Assembly: GCA_934120135.1 (NCBI GenBank)
Contig: CAKOTK010000001.1
Span: forward strand, 146,592 to 210,591
DNA: 64,000 nucleotides
Origin: an uncultured Clostridia bacterium
GTDB lineage: Bacteria > Bacillota > Clostridia > TANB77 > CAG-508
Direction: 5' to 3'
Shown here: positions 57,639 through 64,000 of the stretch, one piece after another
How positions within the stretch are numbered: the stretch's first letter is position 1
Layout of the letters: each line of letters starts with the position of its first letter
Made by a program: the position numbers and the translations under genes
Notes under the pieces: generated by a model
Seen by the model: only the letters and a program-made list of their open reading frames with translations
Databases searched by the model: none
Told to the model about the DNA's origin: nothing

Positions 57639-58415
57639 TTAATTAGATAATTTATAAATAAGAGCTCCTGGAGTCATTCCTGAGCTAGAATCATGTAAAT
57701 AGCCACTTATTTGATTAGGACTAATTATTTCTCCTTCTATTATTTCCCATCCATGTGCAGAACAATAATAAAGAATATCAACAGTCATATTATCTGTCAT
57801 ATTATTAGTTACAAATGTAATTTTTATTAAGTTGTCTTCTGTAGCTGTGCTTTCATCAATCGCAATATCTACTATAGGTGATAAAAATTTATATTGATCC
57901 ACAGCAACATTATCATCTTTCATTTTTCCCTGTCCATAAAGGTAAATTTCATCTGGTAGTTCATCTCCAAATGCAGCCTTTACTGTATTAGTACGTGGAG
58001 TTTCATTTAATTTTTCTACTATGCCTTGCAATTCACTTGGATACATTTCTGCCGTAATAGAATTTATCTTGACATTTCCTTCATCTGTACTTGCATGTGG
58101 CAAATCAAGTGTTCCTATAATTTCTCCTGTATCTGGCGTTGTTGGTTCTGTAGGCTCTGTTGTATTAGTATCAGTGTTAGTATTATCTTTAGTATAATTA
58201 TTAATCCAATTTTCTAACGCATTTATTTGTTCTAAATCTTTTTGTACACTTTCATTTGCTTTGTTTTGGGCATCTTGTGCTTTTCCTATTATTCCATTAT
58301 CACTGAATACAGCATTTATGGTTACTCCTGCTAAGATTAGCAAAACTACAATTGTTACTACTAGTGCTATTAGCGTAATGCCTTTTTCTTTTAAATAATT
58401 TCTTTTATTTTTCAT
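57639..58415 (-). CDS. Pilin-like protein with prepilin N-terminus
   Basis: A protein of about 258 residues if started at 58415 (MKNKRNYLKEKG, then ITLIALVVTIVVLLILAGVT). An ATG at 58451 lies only a base from an AGGAG site and would add twelve residues. The prepilin peptidase site follows Gly-12. A stalk helix (GKAQDAQNKANESVQKDLEQ), a Thr/Pro/Asp-rich linker (about 85-105) and a compact beta-rich domain ending LIYKLSN follow. The Thr-Pro linker and the SDNGIIGKAQDA motif are common in clostridial type IV pilin-like proteins. It does not share the C-terminal domain of the three tandem paralogues. Confidence 0.72.
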   Translation of the reverse strand: MKNKRNYLKEKGITLIALVVTIVVLLILAGVTINAVFSDNGIIGKAQDAQNKANESVQKDLEQINALENWINNYTKDNTNTDTNTTEPTEPTTPDTGEIIGTLDLPHASTDEGNVKINSITAEMYPSELQGIVEKLNETPRTNTVKAAFGDELPDEIYLYGQGKMKDDNVAVDQYKFLSPIVDIAIDESTATEDNLIKITFVTNNMTDNMTVDILYYCSAHGWEIIEGEIISPNQISGYLHDSSSGMTPGALIYKLSN

Positions 58416-58432
58416 TTTTCTTTGTACCTTTT

Positions 58433-58453
58433 GTATGATAAATTTTATCATAC
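58433..58453. repeat. 10-bp-arm palindrome at the pilin-like gene start
   Basis: GTATGATAAA-T-TTTATCATAC covers the upstream ATG candidate and touches the AGGAG ribosome site. It could be an operator, or a leader hairpin that hides the site. No regulator can be named. Confidence 0.6.
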
Positions 58454-58599
58454 TCCTTTCTTTTATTTTTAGTTTATATATTTAATTATTTACTATACAT
58501 TTATTTTTAATGCATATATATATTAAATATTAAAATCTTCTTTTTCATCAACCTCCTTTTGCAAAAATATACTCAAAGTAAAATATTTTGCACAGCAAA

Positions 58600-58643
58600 A
58601 AAGACAGACTCTCTAAGTATTTTTATACTCAGAGTCTGTCTTG
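58600..58643 (-). terminator. Terminator overlapping the mini-gene end
   Basis: Long imperfect stem AGACAGACTCT / AGAGTCTGTCT, followed on the minus strand by a T6-type run. It overlaps the stop of the mini-gene at 58613. Confidence 0.75.
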
Positions 58644-58750
58644 AATATGTTTAACAAAGCTAATTTCTTAGCTTTATTATTTATTAATGTTATAGCTCTC
58701 TCTCTCTCTCTCTCTCTCTCTACTCCTGCATAGATTTCAGCTTCTTCCAT
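58613..58750 (-). CDS. 45-aa mini-protein containing a dinucleotide repeat
   Basis: From the ATG at 58750, which has GAGG eight nt upstream: MEEAEIYAGVERERERERAI and then LNIFKTDSEYKNT. The ERERERER block is coded by a (GA)13 run on this strand. Loss or gain of one unit would shift the frame, so expression could switch on and off. It has its own terminator and a plausible TTGAAA-17-TATTAT promoter about 50 bp upstream. It may be a real phase-variable gene or a chance frame; nothing links it to a function. Confidence 0.4.
   Translation of the reverse strand: MEEAEIYAGVERERERERAITLINNKAKKLALLNIFKTDSEYKNT
58696..58721. repeat. (CT)13 dinucleotide microsatellite
   Basis: Thirteen uninterrupted CT units, by far the longest simple repeat I see in the window. 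Confidence 0.95.
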
Positions 58751-58862
58751 ATTCTGTGCCTCTTTCTTATTTTTCTTTGGTCTTGTTATCATACTTATAA
58801 TACTATAATGTTTTTTGATTTTCAAGATGTTTTAGTAAATTTCTTTAAAATCAAAGCTATTT

Positions 58863-59324
58863 TCATTTACTTGTAGAACCAAAACCTCCTAGTCTTTCTC
58901 CTTCTGCATTATCATTGTCAACTATTCCAAATTTTTGAAAAATTGCTTGTCCTATGCAGTCTCCTTTTTTTATTTCAATATCTTCTGCTTTTACATTAAA
59001 GAATGCAAACATTATATGTCCGTCATTATCTGGATTTCCATAATAGTCTCCATCTACTATTCCAACGCCATTTGATAATACTAATCCTTTTTTCTTTGGA
59101 TTAGAGCTTCTGTTACAAAGCATTAAATATTCATCTTCTGGCATATATGCTTTTATTCCTGTTTTTACTAAAGTTGGTGCTTGTCCTGCTTTAAATGCTG
59201 GAACTATGCAGTCTTCTGCTGCTTCTACATCATATCCTGCTGAATATTTTGTTTTACGTACTGGCATATTTATTCCTGCTTGTTCAAATCCTTTTGCTAC
59301 TTCAAATCCTCTTACTCTTTCCAT
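58863..59324 (-). CDS. dut: Deoxyuridine 5'-triphosphate nucleotidohydrolase
   Basis: A 153-residue dUTPase that keeps uracil out of DNA and supplies dUMP. The five trimeric-dUTPase motifs are visible: AGYDVEAAED (about 29), RSSNPKKKGL (about 72), NGVGIVDGDYYGNPDNDG (about 85-102), GDCIGQAIFQKF (about 122) and the C-terminal GGFGSTSK that closes the active site. The active-site Asp in motif 3 is present. It is a single gene with AAGGAGA before the ATG. Confidence 0.92.
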   Translation of the reverse strand: MERVRGFEVAKGFEQAGINMPVRKTKYSAGYDVEAAEDCIVPAFKAGQAPTLVKTGIKAYMPEDEYLMLCNRSSNPKKKGLVLSNGVGIVDGDYYGNPDNDGHIMFAFFNVKAEDIEIKKGDCIGQAIFQKFGIVDNDNAEGERLGGFGSTSK

Positions 59325-59393
59325 CTTTCATTTCTCCTTACTTTTTTATTTGTTGTAATTATATATCATATTTTTAAAATTGTCATTATATTT

Positions 59394-59957
59394 TTAATAC
59401 TCATACCCTTTTTCTACTAGTGATTCGTCTATTTCGTTTATTCTTTTTATTGTAGATAATAGTATTTTTGATAAAATGATTTTCATATTTTTTATATTAA
59501 AGTTTATATTTTTAGCTTTACAGGCTTCTTTTACTTCTCTATATTCTTTTTTTAATACCGGTATCATTGAAAGTGCAATACTCACTAATACTTCAATTTC
59601 TTCTGTGTTTATTTTAAATATTTCTAATGGTTTGCATATTGTTCTTACTGTTTTAGCAAGTTGTGCCACTGTAATTGTTCTTGAATAAATATATGTTGCA
59701 TTACATACTAGTAATAGTTTTACTGCCATCCAAATTGCATTTATATAGTTGTCTAATAATATGTTGAATATAAAAGTAAATAATATAAAAGGTAAGTACT
59801 TGGTTAGATTTATTATTGCCTTTTTAAAGTTAACTTTTATTATTATCATTAAAATCAAGTTTACTACTGCAAAACTTACTAGCCAAATATTGTTAGGCAT
59901 AAAAAATATTAAGGTGGCATATGCAAGAAACGCTAAGAATGTAATTGCATTTTTCAT
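59394..59957 (-). CDS. ecfT: ECF transporter transmembrane subunit EcfT
   Basis: A 187-residue integral membrane subunit of an energy-coupling-factor vitamin transporter. Helices lie around residues 5-45, 55-80 and 115-130. The coupling-helix region has IPVLKKEYREVKEACKAKNI with an A-K-N motif, where EcfT proteins carry the ARG-type signature; here that is degenerate. It is shorter than the usual ~260 residues. The start overlaps ecfA by 4 bp. Together with EcfA and FolT-like S component it should form a complete transporter. Confidence 0.83.
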   Translation of the reverse strand: MKNAITFLAFLAYATLIFFMPNNIWLVSFAVVNLILMIIIKVNFKKAIINLTKYLPFILFTFIFNILLDNYINAIWMAVKLLLVCNATYIYSRTITVAQLAKTVRTICKPLEIFKINTEEIEVLVSIALSMIPVLKKEYREVKEACKAKNINFNIKNMKIILSKILLSTIKRINEIDESLVEKGYEY

Positions 59958-60772
59958 TTTGAACCACCTGCCTTAGCTGTAATTAAATAGTTGACTAATT
60001 CTGGTATTGTGTAATCTTTAGCATTTACCTGTATTCCATTTTTTTGTAGCTCTACTAATATTTCCAAAATAGTTGGAAGCTTAATTTCATATTTTCTTAG
60101 TTTTTCAGCCTTTTCAACTAATTCTTCTTTTTTTATTTCTAAAGCAATTTTGCCTTGTTCTAATACTAAAGTTCTATCTGCCAATAATATTTCGTCTGCT
60201 AAATTTGTAATACAAATAATTGTATATCCTTGCTGTTTTAAATTTTTAATAATTTTATATATTTTTTCTTTGCCTATACTGTCGATCATAGTTGTTGGCT
60301 CGTCAAAGATAAGATATTTAGGATTTTTAGCAAGTATTTCTGCTATCATAATTCTTTGCTTTTGTCCTAATGATAGATTGTATAAGTCTTTATTTTTAAA
60401 ATCTAGCATATCTACTTTTTCTAATGCGTCATTTATTCTTTTATCTATTTCTTGTTCAGATAAATCTTTTAATGCAAATGATAATTCGTCTTCAATTGAA
60501 TTGAAAATTATTTGATTTTCTGGGTTTTGAAATACTATTCCAACTTTATCTCTAATTTCCTTTTGATGTTTTTTTATATCTAGATCATCAATAAAGATAT
60601 TGCCCTCTTTTAGTCTTAAAATTCCTGCTATTAATTTGCCTATAGTTGATTTTCCAGATCCATTTTTTCCCACAATAGAAATAATTTCTCCATCATGTAC
60701 TTCAAAACTGATATTATCTAATATTTTGTTGCTTTCTTTATATTTAAACGAAACGTTTTCCAGTCTAATCAT
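59954..60772 (-). CDS. ECF transporter ATP-binding subunit EcfA
   Basis: A 272-residue ABC ATPase. Walker A GKNGSGKSTIGKLI (about 36-49), Q-loop FQNPENQIIFNS, signature YNLSLGQKQRIMIAEIL (about 136) and Walker B YLIFDEPTTMID (about 158) are all intact. Only one EcfA gene is present, while most ECF modules have two (A1 and A2). Either it works as a homodimer or the partner lies elsewhere. It overlaps the S-component gene by 8 bp and ecfT by 4 bp. Confidence 0.92.
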   Translation of the reverse strand: MIRLENVSFKYKESNKILDNISFEVHDGEIISIVGKNGSGKSTIGKLIAGILRLKEGNIFIDDLDIKKHQKEIRDKVGIVFQNPENQIIFNSIEDELSFALKDLSEQEIDKRINDALEKVDMLDFKNKDLYNLSLGQKQRIMIAEILAKNPKYLIFDEPTTMIDSIGKEKIYKIIKNLKQQGYTIICITNLADEILLADRTLVLEQGKIALEIKKEELVEKAEKLRKYEIKLPTILEILVELQKNGIQVNAKDYTIPELVNYLITAKAGGSK

Positions 60773-61301
60773 TTGAGCTCCTTACATATTTATCAAATGG
60801 CTTTCTTAATGCTTTTTCCAATGCAAAAATTACTATAACATGAATTGGAATCATAATAAGTTGTTTTACAATTCTAGTTACAAGTAATGCCCAAAAAGCT
60901 TTTCCTGTAGTTATACTTGTCCATAAAGTATTTAAGCCCATATTTACTACTATTGCTACTAATACAGTAGCAATTATAATCCTTAAAAGTAATTGCTTAT
61001 CATTGTAACTGTCTGGTTCTTTTTTGTATAGTATAAATCCATATATTGCTGCTGACACTGCTGTACTAATAGTGTATCCTATAAAAAATGCGCCTGATGG
61101 GAATAAAGTTGCTCCTATAACATCTCCTAAAACGTTTAATAAAATTGTCCATTTTGGGCCTAACCAAATTGCGCATAACATTGTTGGTACAAAAGCAAAG
61201 CTTATTTTAGTAATTGGTGTTTTTATTGATAAAAATCTTGATAATACAATAAGCATTGCTAATAATATTGCTGTTAATATAATTTTTTTATTTGTTCTCA
61301 T
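60765..61301 (-). CDS. folT: ECF transporter S component, folate type (FolT-like)
   Basis: A 178-residue six-helix substrate-binding membrane protein. The N-terminal ILTAILLAMLIVLSRFLSIKTP and the FVPTMLCAIWLGPKWTILLNVLGDVIGATLFPSGAFFIGYTIST block match folate-family S components. The substrate is inferred from that resemblance. It is coded directly before the ATPase and overlaps the end of rimO by 14 bp, so the transporter is translated as a coupled set. Confidence 0.82.
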   Translation of the reverse strand: MRTNKKIILTAILLAMLIVLSRFLSIKTPITKISFAFVPTMLCAIWLGPKWTILLNVLGDVIGATLFPSGAFFIGYTISTAVSAAIYGFILYKKEPDSYNDKQLLLRIIIATVLVAIVVNMGLNTLWTSITTGKAFWALLVTRIVKQLIMIPIHVIVIFALEKALRKPFDKYVRSSND

Positions 61302-62601
61302 AAGTTATTTCCCCCATTAAATCATAATCTTTTACTTCTGTTATTTTGCAATCCACCCAATCGCCTAAATTTAATTGTTTTGTATTTTTTATATATACTA
61401 CTCCATCAATTTCTGGTACATCCATATAGGTTCTGCCAACATAGTATTTTTGATTTTTGGTTATTCCATCAATTCTTGCTTTTTGTGTTGTACCAATTTT
61501 ATTTTCTAAATTCTCTCTAGAAATCTCTTGTTGTAATTTCATTATTTTATTATATCTACTTTTCTTTGTAGCTGGATGAATTTGATTTGGCATTTTTTCT
61601 GCTCCTGTGCCTTCTTCTTTAGAATACATGAACGCTCCAAGTTTATCAAATTTAGCTTCTTTTAAAAAGTTGTATAATTCTTCAAAATTCTCCTCAGTTT
61701 CACCAGGAAAACCAACCATTACAGTTGTTCTTAATATAACATTTGGAATTTTTTTTCTTAATTTTTGTATTAGTTTTCTAATGCTTTCTCCATTGCTTTT
61801 TCTATTCATTCTTTTTAAAACACTGTCTGAAATATGTTGTATAGGAATATCAAAATAATTACATATTTTATCATTTTCTTTTATTACTTGAATTAGTTTG
61901 TCTGTGATAGTTTCAGGATATGAATACAATATTCTGATCCATTTTATTTTATCTATTTTACATATCTCCTGCAAAAGCTCAGCAAGTTTTGGTTCACCAT
62001 ATATGTCTTGTCCATATCTTGTAGTATCTTGAGCTGTTAAAATTATTTCTTCATAACCTTGCTCTGCTAGTTTATTCGCTTCTTCTACAAGGCTTTCCAT
62101 CGTTCTGCTCTTTTGCATTCCACGAATTTTGGGAATTGCGCAGAATGTACAACAATTACTACAACCATCTGCTATTTTTATATATGCATAATTCTCTCCT
62201 GTTGTAATAACTCTATCTGTAAATTTATCAAAGTCTATATTTTCTTTTCCATTAGATAATAGTTTTTCTATCTGCTCCCATAATGTACTATACTCACTAT
62301 ATTTTATATATAAATCTACTTCTGGAATAGATTTTTCAAGTTCCTTTTTATATCTTTCTACTAAACATCCCATAGCTATTAGATATTTGCAGTTTTGTTT
62401 TTTATACTCAGCCATTTCTAGTATTGTATTTATTGCTTCTTCTTTTGCAGACTCAATAAATCCACAAGTATTTATTATTATAACTTCTGCTTCTTCTGGA
62501 TTATTTACTATTTCGTATCCATGTTCTTTAAATAATGCTATCGTTTTTTCTGTATCCACTAAGTTTTTGTTGCATCCTAATGATATAAATCCTGCTTTCA
62601 T
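61288..62601 (-). CDS. rimO: Ribosomal protein S12 methylthiotransferase RimO
   Basis: A 437-residue radical-SAM enzyme that methylthiolates Asp-88 of ribosomal protein S12. The start KAGFISLGCNKNLVDTEKTI and NTCGFIESAKEEAINTILEM are RimO-type (the SLGCxKNxVD form). The radical-SAM motif is CSNCCTFCAIPKIRG near 148-162, and the end has the TRAM domain (ARIDGITKNQKYYVGRTYMDVPEIDG). It overlaps capA upstream by 4 bp and folT downstream by 14 bp. Confidence 0.94.
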   Translation of the reverse strand: MKAGFISLGCNKNLVDTEKTIALFKEHGYEIVNNPEEAEVIIINTCGFIESAKEEAINTILEMAEYKKQNCKYLIAMGCLVERYKKELEKSIPEVDLYIKYSEYSTLWEQIEKLLSNGKENIDFDKFTDRVITTGENYAYIKIADGCSNCCTFCAIPKIRGMQKSRTMESLVEEANKLAEQGYEEIILTAQDTTRYGQDIYGEPKLAELLQEICKIDKIKWIRILYSYPETITDKLIQVIKENDKICNYFDIPIQHISDSVLKRMNRKSNGESIRKLIQKLRKKIPNVILRTTVMVGFPGETEENFEELYNFLKEAKFDKLGAFMYSKEEGTGAEKMPNQIHPATKKSRYNKIMKLQQEISRENLENKIGTTQKARIDGITKNQKYYVGRTYMDVPEIDGVVYIKNTKQLNLGDWVDCKITEVKDYDLMGEITYENK

Positions 62602-63851
62602 TTTATTATCCCTTCTAGTTTTTTTAATCCTTCTACTAATTTATTATATGTCGCTTTATTTACTATTTTTTTATTTCCTTCTGCATATGCTTTTGCTGTA
62701 CCTTTCATATCAATTAACTCATACCTATTTTCTGCTTTCGTGCCTCTATCTAATACATAAATTGGAGTATAATCAACTTTGCTTAGCACTACCTCTCCTG
62801 TTTCTCCGCTTTTTCTAAGTTCAATATTAAGTACTAGTTCTATTTTTGATATATCCATTGTTTCACCTGATATATAGTTTCCTAAAGAATAGGCAACAAG
62901 TACATTTTTTCCTTCTGGACTTTGCATAATTTCCATTTTTTGAACTGCTGATGCATGATTTCCCAAAATCATATCTGCACCATTTTCTACTAAAAATTTA
63001 GCTATGTTTTGTTGTTCTTTATTAGGCTTTGTTGAATATGCATCTCCCCAATGCATAATTATTATACTATAGTCTGCATTTTCTTTAGCATATTCTAAAT
63101 CTTCTTTCGCAATCTCTGAATTATACATATTTGCACTATCAAGCTCATCTTTTGTTTTGCTATTTTGATTTTCAAAACCGTATGTATATGATAAAAATGC
63201 TATCTTTGTACTTTTTATAGTCTTTATTTTCACTCTACTTTCTGCTAAATTGTCTCCAACAACATCATACCCCAATCCTTCTAATGCTCTCTTAGTTTCT
63301 TGCAATCCTTCTACTCCGTAATCTAAGCTATGATTTGTACTTATACTAACTAAATCTATTCCTGTGTTTTTTATTGCTTCTGCAAATGATATTGGACTAT
63401 TACGTTTTCCATAACCAGAATATTTATTATCTGTAAAATTAGTTTCCATTGTTCCTACCGTAATATCACTATCTGCAAAAAAAGTAGACATATTTTTAAA
63501 CATTGACGTAAAATCATAGTTTTGTGTATCTTTATCATATGCATCTTCAAGTATACTGTTTTCACATAAAATGTCTCCAACTGCTGATATTCTAATAATA
63601 CTATCCCTTACAGTATTATTTGAATTAGCTATATTCTTTTCTGTTTCTTCAAATATTGCTTCAATATTTTTTTCTAACTCTGCTCTTTGTTCTGCTAATA
63701 TTTTTCTTTCTTTATCATTGCGATAAAAAATAGTTACAGAACATATGACTATTATTATTGCTAATATTATAGTTAAAGTTATGAACGTTTTTGAGTTCAT
63801 TACCTCTAATATACTTCTAGAGCTACGTTTATTTCTACGATTTCTTGCCAT
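62598..63851 (-). CDS. CapA/PgsA-like metallophosphoesterase-fold protein
   Basis: A 417-residue protein of the poly-gamma-glutamate synthesis CapA family. The ATG at 63851 follows AAGGTG; a GTG three codons earlier overlaps that site. An N-terminal basic stretch and one anchor helix (about 20-43) precede a linker and the domain: ISAVGDILCENSILEDAY (about 90), VGTMETNFTDNKYSG, NHSLDYGVEG, and IIMHWGDAY...LILGNHASAVQKME (about 255-300). It probably acts outside the membrane. No capB/capC partner is in the window, so its polymer role is open. Confidence 0.88.
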   Translation of the reverse strand: MARNRRNKRSSRSILEVMNSKTFITLTIILAIIIVICSVTIFYRNDKERKILAEQRAELEKNIEAIFEETEKNIANSNNTVRDSIIRISAVGDILCENSILEDAYDKDTQNYDFTSMFKNMSTFFADSDITVGTMETNFTDNKYSGYGKRNSPISFAEAIKNTGIDLVSISTNHSLDYGVEGLQETKRALEGLGYDVVGDNLAESRVKIKTIKSTKIAFLSYTYGFENQNSKTKDELDSANMYNSEIAKEDLEYAKENADYSIIIMHWGDAYSTKPNKEQQNIAKFLVENGADMILGNHASAVQKMEIMQSPEGKNVLVAYSLGNYISGETMDISKIELVLNIELRKSGETGEVVLSKVDYTPIYVLDRGTKAENRYELIDMKGTAKAYAEGNKKIVNKATYNKLVEGLKKLEGIIK

Positions 63852-63894
63852 TTGTATCACCTTATATAATTTATCACATTTTTTGCAATAAGTA

Positions 63895-63918
63895 AAGGTG
63901 GAAATTTGTTTCCACCTT
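63895..63918. terminator. Terminator-like hairpin at the right end
   Basis: AAGGTGGAAA / TTTCCACCTT ten-bp stem with a TTTG loop, upstream of capA. It probably ends a gene lying beyond the window. The remaining 80 bases up to 64000 show no feature. Confidence 0.65.
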
Positions 63919-64000
63919 CTAAATTATGAAAGAAATGTGATAATGTCTTAAGTAAAGAAATGAGAAAATGTCCCAACTAATAAAATTTTGTTCTCCAAAA

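Noticed and set aside
58751..58825. Longer start for the (CT)13 mini-gene
   Set aside because: Upstream ATG codons have no ribosome site, and the first would fall near or before the likely transcription start; the ATG at 58750 has GAGG at proper distance.
1..64000. CRISPR array or cas genes
   Set aside because: No regularly spaced direct repeats with unique spacers were seen; the repeats found are single pairs far apart.

Overview
The window is a low-GC (by eye roughly 30 %) chromosomal stretch from a spore-forming-type Firmicute, most probably an uncultured gut clostridium. The evidence is the gene content: SpoIIIE/FtsK, YlbJ, CarD, DivIVA/SepF, a wall teichoic acid cluster, an ECF folate transporter, a CIRCE-controlled groESL, D-Ala-D-Ala carboxypeptidase and sortase, all with strong AGGAGG-type ribosome sites. 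The taxon is inferred; there is no rRNA in the window. Almost all genes lie on the minus strand.

Layout. 1-7,100: a GH15-like enzyme (cut by the window edge), a beta-CASP nuclease, a coiled-coil protein, FtsK/SpoIIIE, a stalk-like coiled-coil protein and rsmD. 7,300-13,600: divIVA, sepF, an HlyD-like protein, miaA, a membrane protein and mutL, with one orphan gene. 13,700-15,330: two tiny Cys-rich membrane peptides, a charged mini-protein, an orphan gene, tRNA-Gln and tRNA-His, plus a duplicated tRNA-Gln 3' end. 15,400-24,600: sortase, hinT, alaS (short form), mtaB, a candidate type I toxin-antitoxin locus, groEL/groES with a CIRCE variant, and pyrG behind a long structured leader. 24,000-31,500: a lytic transglycosylase, polA, a HAD phosphatase, a P-loop kinase divergent from an orphan gene, and a rhuM cassette between direct repeats of the queH 3' end. 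31,500-45,400: ruvB, a frameshifted tagO-like gene, rpiA, tyrS and a teichoic acid block (tagD, three CDP-glycerol glycerophosphotransferase-type proteins, TagH/TagG exporter, a secreted beta-propeller protein). 45,400-52,400: a VanW protein, three tandem pilin-like paralogues with divergent tails, a DacF-like carboxypeptidase, ylbJ, a small protein and tRNA-Met. 52,400-64,000: rpoD, dnaG, carD, another pilin-like protein, a mini-gene containing (CT)13, dut, the ECF folate transporter, rimO and a CapA-like protein.

How it fits together: most of the window is housekeeping (DNA replication and repair, tRNA modification, division and envelope synthesis). The teichoic acid genes form a near-complete pathway: lipid-linked GlcNAc-P primer (tagO-like), CDP-glycerol (tagD), polymerases and export (TagGH). 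The dnaG-rpoD pair is the usual primase-sigma operon.

The less ordinary material is (a) a ~130-bp highly folded repeat present twice with 97-98 % identical cores but different, self-complementary flanking arms; (b) an undescribed-looking type I toxin-antitoxin locus; (c) a multi-hairpin pyrG leader; (d) the rhuM cassette and a tRNA-Gln scar, both with attachment-site-like duplications; (e) several orphan genes, each with near-consensus sigma-A promoters and its own terminator; and (f) a frameshift in the tagO-like gene.
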